Source of the DNA: Plantactinospora endophytica
Lineage (GTDB): Bacteria > Actinomycetota > Actinomycetes > Mycobacteriales > Micromonosporaceae
Reading direction: 5' to 3'
Length of the DNA: 64,000 bases
Assembly: GCF_016862915.1 (NCBI RefSeq)
Contig: NZ_BONW01000001.1
Coordinates: 496,001-560,000, forward strand
A program made the position numbers and the translations under genes. Below, one piece after another: positions 1 to 8,501 of the stretch. The notes under the pieces are model-generated. The model did no database searches and was not told where the DNA came from. It saw only the letters and a list, made by a program, of their open reading frames with translations. Every line of letters starts with the position of its first letter. The first letter of the stretch is position 1.

Positions 1-154
1 CGGCCAGCCGAGGTCGCGGGACCGGTCGCCGGGACCGGGCCGCGATGGTGGCCGTACCCGCGCCGGGGTCGGCGCGATCCGGCACGGCGGTTCCGGGGTG
101 CGCCGTACGACGGCACACGCCCCACAGCTGCTGGTGCAGTGCTCTCACAGGCAC
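1..154 (-). CDS. Possible 5' end of an unidentified gene (runs off left edge)
   Basis: A frame opens at a GTG (154-152) and stays open to the window edge, giving 51 residues starting MPVRALHQQLWG. A GAGGAGG ribosome site lies 5-6 nt upstream on the minus strand and most third codon positions are G or C. The fragment is rich in Ala, Arg and Pro and carries no motif I recognise. It would be transcribed divergently from the ligase gene to its right. It is too short to name; it could still be chance open frame in GC-rich DNA. Confidence 0.35.
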   Translation of the reverse strand, partial: MPVRALHQQLWGVCRRTAHPGTAVPDRADPGAGTATIAARSRRPVPRPRLA

Positions 155-506
155 GGCGGCCTCCTCGGGCTGAGGGGTGTCGACTCACGGCAAAAGGGGT
201 GAGCCGACCCGAGTGATGATAGGGCCAACGTCACCCATATGCGGCAAGTCCGTTACACAGAGCCAAAGTATTTCCGAAAGCCACCCGAACGGGGCGCACA
301 GTTTGTGCGTTGTCAGATGCCTGACAATGGGTAGGCGAGCGCTCTGAGCAGGGAGAACGTGGAGACACGCCAATGCGCGGCAGGCCTTGGGCGTGCCGCG
401 TGGGACGTGTTAGAAGCGGGGCACCGTCCGGGGTGGTCTATATCCGAAACCCCCTACGGTCTCGTGGACCGTACACCGGGTGGCAGGCGAAGTCGAGAGA
501 GGTTCC
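155..506. other. Intergenic promoter region
   Basis: About 350 bases without a convincing gene separate the left-edge ORF from the ligase. The stretch around 225-275 is clearly AT-richer than its surroundings, as expected for divergent promoters. A minus-strand TATCAT around 217-222 could be a -10 box for the left gene. An 18-base palindrome at 310-327 is listed separately. Confidence 0.5.
310..327. promoter_or_regulatory. Perfect 7-bp inverted repeat, putative operator
   Basis: TTGTCAGATGCCTGACAA has two perfect 7-base arms around a 4-base spacer. It sits about 180 bases upstream of the acyl-CoA ligase start. Size and symmetry fit a dimeric repressor of the GntR or TetR kind; which regulator binds is unknown. 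Confidence 0.45.
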
Positions 507-2351
507 ATGTCGAGAGATGCCGGCGCCGGGGGTCGGTCCGGAGCGGACGTACCGGTCGGTCCGGGATGGCCGGTTGTGCGACCGCTGGAAGGGCCGGCGG
601 CACAGGTGCGCGTCCGGCCCGGCACTGTGCCAGACTCAGCGACCGTGCAGGATGGACCGGACACCTCCACCGAACCGGCCGTGGTCACCCTGGCCGACCG
701 GGTACGCCTGGCCGCCACCACCCGGCCCGACGATCCCGCGCTGCTCTGGCCGGACGGCGTACTGAGCTGGGCCGAACTGGACGGTGCGGCGGACCGGGTC
801 GCCGCCGCGCTCCGCGCCCGGGTGCCCGAGCCGGCAGACGGCCGTCCGGCGCGGGTCGCGATCGCCCTGGCCAACTCGCCCGACTTCGCGGTCGCGCTCT
901 TCGGCACCCAGCGGGCCGGACTGGTCGCGGTGCCGGTGAACCCGGCGCTGACCGGCCCGGAACTGCGGCACATCCTGGCCGACTCGGCGGCCACCCTACT
1001 GGTCTGCACCGACCAGGTCCGGGCGGCCGTCGACACCGTCCGGGCGGAGCTGCCGGCACTGACCGAACTGCACACCAGCCTGTCGAGCCTCATCGGACCA
1101 GCGACGACAGCGGCAGCGGGCGCGGGTCCGGCAGGTGTGGTGGCCGGGGCCGGCGGCGAGCCGGTCGACCCGCCGATCCGGACGGACCCGGAGGCGGTGG
1201 CGGTGCTGCTCTACACCTCCGGCACCACCGGCGAGCCGAAGGGCGCGATGCTGTCGCACCGGGCGCTGCTCGCCAACCACGAGCAGATCGGCCGGATCGA
1301 ACCACCGGTGGTCGGGCCGGACGACCGGGTGCTGCTGGCCCTGCCGCTGTTCCACGCGTACGGGCTGAACGCGGGGCTGGGCGCGGTGGCGTACCACGGG
1401 GCGTGCGGGGTGCTCGTCGAGCGGTTCGACGCGGCGGCCGTACTGCAGGTGATCGCCCGGCACCAGGTGAGCGTGCTGGTCGGCGTACCGTCGATGTTCC
1501 TCGGTTGGACGATGCTGCCGGACGCACCGGCGGCGGCCGGGGTGCCGGCCGGCTCCGCGCTCCGCGCCGCGATGGCCTCGGTGCGGGTCGCCATCTGCGG
1601 CGCCGCCCCGCTCGCCGTCGGCGGCGCCACCCGGTTCGCCGAGGCGACCGGCCGGCAGATCCAGGTCGGATACGGCCTCACCGAGACCGCCCCGGTGCTG
1701 ACCACGACGCTGTCCGGGCCGGCGGCGAAACCGAACTCGATCGGCCGGCCGATCCCCGGCGTCGAACTGCGGCTCGTCGCCGCCGACGGCGAGGAGTTGT
1801 GGCGGGACGGCTCCGCCGTCGAGCCGGACGACGACGGGGACGACGCGGACGAGCCCGGCCTGGAGTTCTACTCGCCCGGCACCGACCCCGGCGAGATCGT
1901 GGTCCGGGGCGCCAACCTCTTCTCCGGGTACTGGCCGGACGGGCACGGCGGACCGGACCCGGACGGCTGGTGGCGGACCGGCGACGTCGCGTACGCCGAC
2001 GCCGAGGCCGACCTCTTCCTGGTGGACCGGCTCGGCGAACTGATCCTGGTAAACGGCTTCAACGTCTATCCGCAGGAGGTCGAGCGGGTCCTCGGCAGCC
2101 ACCCGGAGGTGGTCGAGTCGGTGGTGTTCGGGGTACCGCATCCGGTGGCCGGCGAGGCCGTCACCGCGTACGTCGTGCGGGCCCCGGAGGGCAGCGTCTC
2201 GGTCGAGGAGCTGGCCGCACACTGCGCCCGCAGCCTGGCCAGGTTCAAGTGCCCGAGCAGGATAGAGTTCGTCCGGTCCCTGCCGCTCTCCGCGATTGGC
2301 CGGGTACGCAGGTCGGTGATCAGGCAGAGGGGCGCGAGTGACGACGAGTGA
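507..2351 (+). CDS. AMP-dependent acyl-CoA synthetase/ligase family protein
   Basis: Member of the ANL superfamily, which adenylates a carboxylic acid and normally transfers it to CoA. About 614 residues. The AMP-binding loop YTSGTTGEPKG is at about 236-246, YGLTETAP near 388, WRTGD near 489 and VDRLGE near 506. The final motif, normally carrying the catalytic Lys as GK, reads IGRVRR here, with Arg near residue 599. ATG at 507 is chosen for the GAGAGAGG four bases upstream; a GTG at 480 is in frame but lacks a site. The first 55 or so residues lie before the conserved domain and are low complexity, so a later GTG near 627 is possible. The 3' end overlaps the glutaredoxin gene by 14 bases, implying one transcript. 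Confidence 0.85.
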   Translation: MSRDAGAGGRSGADVPVGPGWPVVRPLEGPAAQVRVRPGTVPDSATVQDGPDTSTEPAVVTLADRVRLAATTRPDDPALLWPDGVLSWAELDGAADRVAAALRARVPEPADGRPARVAIALANSPDFAVALFGTQRAGLVAVPVNPALTGPELRHILADSAATLLVCTDQVRAAVDTVRAELPALTELHTSLSSLIGPATTAAAGAGPAGVVAGAGGEPVDPPIRTDPEAVAVLLYTSGTTGEPKGAMLSHRALLANHEQIGRIEPPVVGPDDRVLLALPLFHAYGLNAGLGAVAYHGACGVLVERFDAAAVLQVIARHQVSVLVGVPSMFLGWTMLPDAPAAAGVPAGSALRAAMASVRVAICGAAPLAVGGATRFAEATGRQIQVGYGLTETAPVLTTTLSGPAAKPNSIGRPIPGVELRLVAADGEELWRDGSAVEPDDDGDDADEPGLEFYSPGTDPGEIVVRGANLFSGYWPDGHGGPDPDGWWRTGDVAYADAEADLFLVDRLGELILVNGFNVYPQEVERVLGSHPEVVESVVFGVPHPVAGEAVTAYVVRAPEGSVSVEELAAHCARSLARFKCPSRIEFVRSLPLSAIGRVRRSVIRQRGASDDE

Positions 2352-2595
2352 GCCCCGGTTGACGCTGATCACCCGGCCCGGCTGCCACCTCTGCGACGTC
2401 GCCAAGGAGGCCGTCGACCGGGTGGTGGCGGTGACCGGCGACCGGTGGACCGAGCGGGACGTCACCGGCGACCTCGAACTGGAGCGGGAGTACGGCGACC
2501 GGCTGCCGGTGGTGCTGCTCGACGGCCGCGAGCACGGCTACTGGCGGGTCGAGGAGGAGCGCCTGCTCCGCGACCTGACCGCCCCCCGCGACTGA
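2338..2595 (+). CDS. Glutaredoxin-like protein
   Basis: An 85-residue small thiol-redox protein. The N-terminal beta strand LTLITRP leads into a CHLC active site at about residues 16-19, and the fold ends with the VVLLDGRE strand and a short helix, matching glutaredoxin-like proteins of about 80-100 residues. It starts at GTG inside the end of the ligase gene in another frame, so translation is probably coupled. In other actinomycetes such a gene sits close to rex, as here (inference from memory). Its substrate is unknown. Confidence 0.82.
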   Translation: MTTSEPRLTLITRPGCHLCDVAKEAVDRVVAVTGDRWTERDVTGDLELEREYGDRLPVVLLDGREHGYWRVEEERLLRDLTAPRD

Positions 2596-2744
2596 CCGAG
2601 GTCCGCGACCGACCGCCCTTTCCGACTGCTTCAGGGCCGAGGCGACCACCCGTGGGCCGAGGCCGATCCCGTCGGCCGTGTGACGTCGGTGACTTCGCGC
2701 CGCAGCGGGCGGCCGGCGGCGTGAGCCGGGTCGGTGCCGCCGCG

Positions 2745-2750
2745 TATCGT
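2745..2750 (+). promoter_or_regulatory. -10 box TATCGT of a probable leaderless transcript
   Basis: TATCGT fits the actinobacterial TANNNT -10 consensus and ends six bases before the ATG of the HAD gene. No Shine-Dalgarno sequence is present, so the mRNA probably starts at or next to the start codon. Confidence 0.5.
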
Positions 2751-2756
2751 GCTCGG

Positions 2757-3398
2757 ATGCGTGAGCACCTCGTCTGGGACTGGAACGGCACCCTGCTGGA
2801 CGACCTGACCCTGGTCGTCGCCGCCACGAACGTCGCGTTGGCCGGTGCCGGCGGCCCGGCGGTGACCGCCGAGGAGCACCGTACGCAGTTCCGCCGGCCG
2901 ATCGCCGACTACTACGCCGAAGTGCTGGGCCGGGCAGTGGACGCCGAGGAGTTCGGCCGGCTGGACCAGTTGTTCCACGAGGCGTACCGGGTCGGGCTGG
3001 CCAGTTGCGAGCTGGCCGCCGACGCCACCATCGCGATCCGGTCCTGGACCGGTACCCAGTCGCTGCTGTCGATGTGGTTCCACGACGAGCTGGTGCCGGC
3101 CGTCGACCGGTACGGGCTGACCGCCCTGTTCCGCCGGGTCGACGGGCTGCGCGGCACCGTCGGCGGCGAGCGGAAGGCCGGCCACCTGGCCCGGCACCTG
3201 GCGGAGTCCGGCATCGACGGTACGTCTGCGGTGCTGATCGGCGACTCGATCGACGATGCCGAGGCGGCCGACTCGGTGGGTGCCCGGTGCGTCCTCTACA
3301 CCGGCGGGTTCACCGATTCGGCCCGGCTCCGCGCCGCCGGATGGCCGGTCGCCGACTCGCTCACCGAGGCTGTCGAACTCGCCGCCAAACTGGACTGA
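2757..3398 (+). CDS. HAD-family hydrolase
   Basis: A 213-residue haloacid-dehalogenase-fold protein, probably a phosphatase of small phosphorylated metabolites. Motif I is DWNGTLLDD at about residues 8-16; the second position of the usual DxD is Asn, seen in some HAD lineages. Motif IV appears as VLIGDSIDDAEAA near 160-172, giving the metal-binding aspartates. ATG 2757 is chosen because the frame upstream is low quality and a -10 box lies directly before it. Substrate cannot be predicted. Confidence 0.8.
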   Translation: MREHLVWDWNGTLLDDLTLVVAATNVALAGAGGPAVTAEEHRTQFRRPIADYYAEVLGRAVDAEEFGRLDQLFHEAYRVGLASCELAADATIAIRSWTGTQSLLSMWFHDELVPAVDRYGLTALFRRVDGLRGTVGGERKAGHLARHLAESGIDGTSAVLIGDSIDDAEAADSVGARCVLYTGGFTDSARLRAAGWPVADSLTEAVELAAKLD

Positions 3399-3474
3399 CG
3401 ATGCCGGGGTCGCAGGGCCGGCGACCGGGCCGGCCGTCGCTGCCGGCCGGCCGAGCGGGCGTGGCGGGGTCGGT

Positions 3475-4140
3475 TCAGCCGCGCAGGTAGGCGAGCACGG
3501 CCAGTACTCGGCGGTGCTGTTCCTCGTCCGGCGGCAGTTGCAGCTTGGTGAAGATGTTCCGGACGTGCTTCTCGACCGCACCGTCGCTGACCACCAGGGC
3601 CCGGGCGATGGCGGTGTTCGAGCGACCCTCGGCCATCAGCCCGAGCACCTCCCGCTCGCGCGGGGTCAGCTCCCGCAGCGGGTCGTCGCGGCGGCGCCGG
3701 ACCAGTAGCTGGCCGACCACCTCCGGGTCGAGCACGGTGCCGCCCCCGGCGACCCGGTTCAGGGCGTCGAGGAACTCGTCGATCGCCGCCACCCGGTCCT
3801 TGAGCAGGTAGCCGATGCCGCCACCGCCGACGCCACCGCTCGGCTTGACGGTGGCGAGCAGATCGTCGGCGTACGACACCTCGACGTACTGGGAGAGCAC
3901 CAGGATCGGGGTCCGGGGTACCCGCTGCCGGGCCTCCACCGCCGCCCGCAGCCCCTCGTCGGTGTGCGAGGGCGGCATCCGGACGTCCACGATCGAGACG
4001 TCGGGGCGGTGCGTGACGATGGCCTCGACCAGCGACGTGCCGTCACCGACCGCCGCCACCACCTCGTGGCCGTGCTCGGTCAGCAGGCGGACCAGACCCT
4101 CCCGGAGGAGCACCGCGTCATCGGCGATCACTACGCGCAT
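3475..4140 (-). CDS. NarL/FixJ-type response regulator
   Basis: A 221-residue two-component regulator. The receiver begins directly at the ATG (MRVVIADD), has the phospho-acceptor Asp in SIVDVRMP near residue 53, and is followed by a LuxR-type helix-turn-helix (LTPREREVLGLMAEG, then AIARALVVSDGAVEKHV) from about 155. It lies downstream of the histidine kinase on the same strand and is its likely partner. The reading frame stays open upstream to a GTG at 4311 that overlaps the kinase stop codon in GTGCTGA, with very GC-rich third positions, so a 57-residue N-terminal extension may exist. I keep the ATG because the receiver domain is complete from there. Confidence 0.85.
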   Translation of the reverse strand: MRVVIADDAVLLREGLVRLLTEHGHEVVAAVGDGTSLVEAIVTHRPDVSIVDVRMPPSHTDEGLRAAVEARQRVPRTPILVLSQYVEVSYADDLLATVKPSGGVGGGGIGYLLKDRVAAIDEFLDALNRVAGGGTVLDPEVVGQLLVRRRRDDPLRELTPREREVLGLMAEGRSNTAIARALVVSDGAVEKHVRNIFTKLQLPPDEEQHRRVLAVLAYLRG

Positions 4141-4304
4141 GACGTTGTCTACCACCTCCGGCCCGTACTGCGGGTGCTGGCGTCCCGCCGGCACCGGAGC
4201 CGGGGCCGCCGCGTCCGCGTCCAGGACGGCAAGCGGCTGCTCGTCCGACTGCTCGTCGAGGGCGACCGGCTTGGGGTCGATGTCGTACGGGATGCCGGGG
4301 ACGT

Positions 4305-5615
4305 TCAGCACGGCAGCTCGGCCCTGATCTCGGTCGGTCCGCCGGGCGGGCTGAGCACGGTGAGGGTGCCGTCGTTGGCGCGTACCCGGTCGGCGAGCCC
4401 GGCCAGGCCGTGCCCCTTGGAGAGGTGGGCGCCGCCCTCGCCGTCGTCGAGCACGACGATCCGCAGCGACCGGTCCTCCCGGGTCACCGTCAACCAGCAC
4501 TCGGTGGCCCGGCTGTGCTTGGCGACGTTGGTCAGCGCCTCGGCCACCACGAAGTACGCCGTCGACTCGATCGCCGGGTCGGGCCGGCCCTCCCGGGTGC
4601 CGAGCCGGGGGTCGACGGCGAGTTCGACCGGGATCAGCCCGCGACCGGCGAGTGCGGCCAGCGCGCTGGGCAGGCCCCGGTCGACCAGGATCGGCGGGGC
4701 GATGCCCCGGGACAGCGCACGCAGCTCGGCGAGGGTGTCCCGGGTCTGGGCCAGCGCCTCGTCCAGGGTGCGCCGGGCCGCCTCCGGGTCCGAGTCGAGC
4801 TGCTGCTGAGCCCGGCTGAGGTCCATCGCCAGCCGGACCAGCCGCTGCTGCGGCCCGTCGTGGATGTCCCGTTCCAGCTTGCGCAGTGCGGTGGCCTCCG
4901 CCGAGACCGCGGCCCGCTTCTGCTCCTCCAGCACGGTGATCCGGTTGCGCATCTCGGCCACCCCGGTCAGCAGCGCCCGGCCGAGCCCGGCCTGCATAAG
5001 GGCGCAGCCCCGGACCACCACCGGAAGGGTGATCAGGAAGAACACCCCGAGGGCGGTGTTCACACCGATCCGGGCGGCGGCCGTGTCGCTGAGTCCGAGC
5101 AGTTGGTGCAGACCCTCGTCGTCCGGGCTCTGCGGGATCGCCCAGTCGTACGCCCAGTAGAGGGAGCCGCCGAGCGCGCCGAGCCACCAGACCGCGGTGA
5201 TGATGAAGGTGCCGAGCGCCACCACCAGCCGTACCCAGCCGTGGGCGAGGTCGAGCCAGGACTGCGCGTCGGCGATCGGTACGAAGATCCGCCGCCAGGC
5301 GCTCGCCCCCGGGTCGGCGGTGCGGTAGTGGGGGCGTACCCGGGGCTGCCGGAGCACCGCCGGCATCCGCAGCCGTTCGATGTCGGCGAAGCCCCGGGCG
5401 GCGTAGAGGGTGCCGGCCAGGATCGGCAGTCCGGTCACCGTCACCGCGAGTCCGGCGCTGAGCGCGACCCCGGTGACGAGCACCACGAAGCTCGCCAGGG
5501 CGAGGGGGAGACCGAGGAACACGTACCCCGAGTCGATGGCGAGCTGGCGTAGCACGGTGCGGCCGGCGCCGGGTTCGGTGCCGGCGGCCACGCTGGTAGC
5601 GGTGGTCGTGGTCAT
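4305..5615 (-). CDS. Sensor histidine kinase (NarL-type partner)
   Basis: A 436-residue membrane sensor kinase. Several hydrophobic segments occupy about 27-75 and 125-205 and may form the sensing part. The HisKA_3 dimerisation box ERDIHDGPQQR places the phospho-His near residue 252. The ATPase domain shows VVAEALTNVAKHS near 350 and a glycine-rich KGHGLAGLADR lid. It would phosphorylate the response regulator just downstream. The start at 5615 is preceded on its strand by TAGCGT and a 7-base gap with no ribosome site, consistent with a leaderless mRNA. The signal sensed is unknown. Confidence 0.88.
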   Translation of the reverse strand: MTTTTATSVAAGTEPGAGRTVLRQLAIDSGYVFLGLPLALASFVVLVTGVALSAGLAVTVTGLPILAGTLYAARGFADIERLRMPAVLRQPRVRPHYRTADPGASAWRRIFVPIADAQSWLDLAHGWVRLVVALGTFIITAVWWLGALGGSLYWAYDWAIPQSPDDEGLHQLLGLSDTAAARIGVNTALGVFFLITLPVVVRGCALMQAGLGRALLTGVAEMRNRITVLEEQKRAAVSAEATALRKLERDIHDGPQQRLVRLAMDLSRAQQQLDSDPEAARRTLDEALAQTRDTLAELRALSRGIAPPILVDRGLPSALAALAGRGLIPVELAVDPRLGTREGRPDPAIESTAYFVVAEALTNVAKHSRATECWLTVTREDRSLRIVVLDDGEGGAHLSKGHGLAGLADRVRANDGTLTVLSPPGGPTEIRAELPC

Positions 5616-6034
5616 GTTCTCGACGCTAGGCATCGGCGTGGTGTGTCCCCATCCCATCGGCTGGCCTCTTCACGGTAGGGCTGGCCCCACCCGGGGGCGG
5701 AATCCGCGCCGTCGACAGCACCGGGTGGTGGCCTCCGCCGGCCCCGGCGGCGCCGTTCCGGTCGGGGATCCGGCGACCGGATAACCGACGGATATCCGGT
5801 GGACCCCAGGGGATTGTCGCCGAATGCGATGGTGGAGCTCAGGAAATCCGTGGCGCATCGTGATTGCTGGATCGGTCGAAAGGGCTGGCCGATCGGCCGG
5901 CGTAGAAGCGGCGAGTTGGTCAGATAAGTCGGACTTAGGTAATAATCGCCGTGACGGCTCCGGTTGGGTCGCGTAACTGATCTTGTTTGTGGAGGCCCAG
6001 GTGAGGCGTTATCGCGGTCTATCAAGATCGCGAT

Positions 6035-6052
6035 TTGTGCGTGTCTTCACAA
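6035..6052. promoter_or_regulatory. Rex operator (ROP)
   Basis: TTGTGCGTGTCTTCACAA matches the Rex operator pattern TTGTG-N8-CACAA exactly. It lies 105 bases upstream of the rex start and its left half coincides with the -35 element, so Rex bound here would block RNA polymerase. In Streptomyces coelicolor Rex represses its own rex-hem operon when NADH/NAD+ is low; the same autoregulation is inferred here. Confidence 0.85.
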
Positions 6053-6063
6053 GCGCCTACTCT
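6035..6063 (+). promoter_or_regulatory. rex-hem operon promoter
   Basis: TTGTGC (6035-6040) and TACTCT (6058-6063) are separated by 17 bases, giving a plausible housekeeping promoter. The -35 box is inside the Rex operator. Transcription would start near 6070, leaving an untranslated leader of about 85-100 bases. Confidence 0.65.
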
Positions 6064-6156
6064 GTTACTCCGACGAGCCCTGCTAGCACAGCCGGTCACA
6101 GCGGTCGCCAGCGGGTGCCCCGGAACGACCCGCCGGTCCGGCTGGTCGAGGATCGC

Positions 6157-7035
6157 ATGGCACGGAGTCGCATGAGTCAGCACCGCCCCGTAGGCACGCC
6201 CGGCCGCGTCGGCGCCGTGCCGGCGCTTCCGGATCTTCCTGAGGCGACGGTCGCCCGGCTCCCCGAATACCTACGTGCCCTGCACAATCTCGCCGAAACC
6301 GGCCACGACACGGTCTCCAGCGAGGAGTTGGCGACGGCGGCCGGGGTCAACTCGGCCAAGCTGCGCAAGGACCTCTCACAGCTCGGCTCGTACGGCACCC
6401 GGGGCGTGGGCTACGACGTCGCCCTGCTGATCGACCAGATCGAGTTCGTGCTCGGGCTCACCCAGTGTCGGGCGGTCGCCCTGGTCGGCGTGGGTAATCT
6501 CGGTCACGCCCTCGCCGGGTACGCGGGCTTCGCCGGTCGCGGCTTCCGGATCGCGGCGCTCTTCGACGCCGACCCGGCCCGGCTCGGTGAAGTGATCAAC
6601 GGGCTGGTGGTCCGGCACATCGACGAGTTTCCGCAGGTGGCCGCCGAGGAGAGCATCGCGATCGGGGTTATCGCCACCCCGGCCACCGCCGCGCAGGGCG
6701 TCGCCGACCAACTCGTCGCCGCCGGGGTGACCAGCATCCTCAACTTCGCGCCGTGCGTGCTCGTGGTGCCGGACGGCGTCGACGTCCGCAAGGTCGACCT
6801 CGCCATCGAGCTACAGATCCTCTCCTTCCACGAGCACCGCAAGGCGGCGCTGACCGGGCTGCCGGCCACCGCCGGGTCGGGACTCGCTCCGGCGGGCGCC
6901 GGACGGGCCACATCGAACGGCTCCTCCCCGGCGGGGCTGACCGCCCTGCCGGGCGGGCTCGCCGCCACCGGCACCACCGAGGCGGCGCCCACCGGAACGC
7001 TCCGGTCGACGAACGCGGAGGCTGTCGGCTCATGA
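6157..7035 (+). CDS. rex: Redox-sensing transcriptional repressor Rex
   Basis: A 292-residue NADH/NAD+ sensor of the Rex family. The winged-helix DNA-binding part covers about 20-95, with the hallmark KLRKDLSQLGSYGTRGVGYDV. The Rossmann domain follows with VGVGNLGHAL near 110-120 and the C-terminal swapping helix near KVDLAIELQ. A 60-residue Ala/Gly/Thr-rich tail extends beyond the usual length of about 220-250. ATG 6157 (GAGGA upstream) and ATG 6172 (GGAG upstream) are both possible; longer starts would enter the operator. The gene overlaps hemA by ATGA, so haem synthesis is co-transcribed with its redox regulator. Confidence 0.95.
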   Translation: MARSRMSQHRPVGTPGRVGAVPALPDLPEATVARLPEYLRALHNLAETGHDTVSSEELATAAGVNSAKLRKDLSQLGSYGTRGVGYDVALLIDQIEFVLGLTQCRAVALVGVGNLGHALAGYAGFAGRGFRIAALFDADPARLGEVINGLVVRHIDEFPQVAAEESIAIGVIATPATAAQGVADQLVAAGVTSILNFAPCVLVVPDGVDVRKVDLAIELQILSFHEHRKAALTGLPATAGSGLAPAGAGRATSNGSSPAGLTALPGGLAATGTTEAAPTGTLRSTNAEAVGS

Positions 7036-8501
7036 ATCTGCTCGTCGTCGGTGCGTCCCACCGCACCGCGCCGGTCGCCATCCTGGAGCGGCTCGCCGTC
7101 TCCGGCACCGAGCTGCCGGAGATGCTCGCCCGGCTGCTCGCCCAGCCGTACGTCGGCGAGGCGGTCGTCGTCTCCACCTGCAACCGGGTCGAGGTCTACG
7201 CCGCCGTCACCGGTTTCCACGGCGGGCTGGGGGACATCTGCGCGGTGCTGGCCGGGCACGCCGGGGCCGCCCCGGCCGAGCTGGCCAACCACCTCTACGT
7301 GCACTACGACGGCGCGGCGGTCGAGCACGCCTTCCGGGTCGCCGCCGGGCTCGACTCGATGGTGGTCGGCGAGGCGCAGATCCTCGGCCAACTGCGGGAC
7401 GCCTACCACGCCGCCGGCGAGGCCGAGGCGCCCGGCCGGTTGCTGCACGAGCTGATGCAGCAGGCGCTGCGGGTGGGGAAGCGGGCACACGCCGAGACCG
7501 ACATCGACCGGGCCGGGCAGAGCGTGGTCAGCGCCGCGCTCGACCTGGCCGCCACGCACTTCGGCGGCAGCGTCGAGGGCCGCCCGGTGCTGGTGGTCGG
7601 GGCCGGCTCGATGGGCGCGCTGGCCGTGGCGACGCTGTCCCGGCTGGGCGCCGGCCCGGTGGGGATAAGCAATCGGGGCCACGACCGGGCGCTCCGGCTG
7701 GCCGAGGCGTACGGCGCGACGGCGGTGCCGATCGCCGAACTCCCCACCGCGCTATCCACAGTGGACATAGTAGTCGCCGCCACCGCGTCGATCGAGCCGG
7801 TACTCACCCGGGAGACGGTGGCCCGGGCGCTGGGGAACCGCGCGACGGACCGGCCCGATCCACTGGTGCTGCTCGACCTCGCGGTACCCCGGGACATCGA
7901 GCCGGCGATCGCCGAGCTGCCCGGCACGGTGGTGGTCGACATCGACGGACTGGCCGCCGCCCAGCCGATCGGACCGGCCGCCGCCGACACCGCCGCCGTC
8001 ACCCAGATCGTCGCCTCCGAGGTCGAGGCGTTCCTCACCTGGCTGCGCGGCGCGGACGTCGCGCCGACCGTGGCGGCACTGCGGGCCCGTGCCGACGAGG
8101 TGGTCAGCGCCGAGCTGCGCCGGCTCGGGCAGCGCCGGCCGGACCTGACCGACGACCAGCGTGCCGAGGTGAGCCACACGGTGCACCGGGTGGTGCAGCG
8201 GCTGCTGCACTCGCCGACGGTGCGGGTCCGGCAACTCGCCGCCGAACCCGGCGGAGACCAGTACGCCGCCCTGCTCCGGGAGCTCTTCGACCTGGAGGTA
8301 CCGGTCACCTCCCAGGCGGACACCGTTCCGGAACTGGCCGCCGCCGAGCTGGCCGGGGTGCCCGCCGGCAACCGGTTGACCGGTCTCGCCGGCCTGCCCG
8401 GCCTCGGTGACCTGCCGGCCATCGGCGGTCAGGCCGACCTCGGCACCGGCCCCGCCCTGCGCGCCCCGGTGCCCCGACAGCAGTCCGGAGGAGAACGATG
8501 A
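7032..8501 (+). CDS. hemA: Glutamyl-tRNA reductase
   Basis: A 489-residue enzyme that reduces glutamyl-tRNA(Glu) with NADPH to glutamate-1-semialdehyde, the first committed step of haem and cobalamin tetrapyrroles. The N-terminal GASHRTAPV and the catalytic Cys50 in STCNR are intact, followed by GLDSMVVGEAQILGQL and the NADPH-binding VVGAGSMG near 190. The start codon overlaps the rex stop in ATGA. A Gly/Ala/Leu-rich tail of about 50 residues follows the dimerisation domain. The stop overlaps the next small ORF, again in ATGA. Confidence 0.97.
   Translation: MNLLVVGASHRTAPVAILERLAVSGTELPEMLARLLAQPYVGEAVVVSTCNRVEVYAAVTGFHGGLGDICAVLAGHAGAAPAELANHLYVHYDGAAVEHAFRVAAGLDSMVVGEAQILGQLRDAYHAAGEAEAPGRLLHELMQQALRVGKRAHAETDIDRAGQSVVSAALDLAATHFGGSVEGRPVLVVGAGSMGALAVATLSRLGAGPVGISNRGHDRALRLAEAYGATAVPIAELPTALSTVDIVVAATASIEPVLTRETVARALGNRATDRPDPLVLLDLAVPRDIEPAIAELPGTVVVDIDGLAAAQPIGPAAADTAAVTQIVASEVEAFLTWLRGADVAPTVAALRARADEVVSAELRRLGQRRPDLTDDQRAEVSHTVHRVVQRLLHSPTVRVRQLAAEPGGDQYAALLRELFDLEVPVTSQADTVPELAAAELAGVPAGNRLTGLAGLPGLGDLPAIGGQADLGTGPALRAPVPRQQSGGER

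Larger units (their letters stand above)
5616..6156. other. Intergenic region between the kinase and rex, with promoters in both directions
   Basis: About 540 bases with no supported gene. The kinase -10 box (TAGCGT on the minus strand, 5623-5628) is at the left. A possible plus-strand promoter is TTGGTC at 5916-5921 and TAATAA at 5940-5945 with an 18-base spacer. The main rex promoter and Rex operator at 6035-6063 are listed separately. A long frame can be read through this region into rex, but it would run through the promoter and is rejected as coding. Confidence 0.6.

Noticed and set aside
5983-6156. Longer start for Rex
   Set aside because: It would include the Rex operator and promoter in the coding sequence; the family N-terminus and ribosome sites favour 6157 or 6172.
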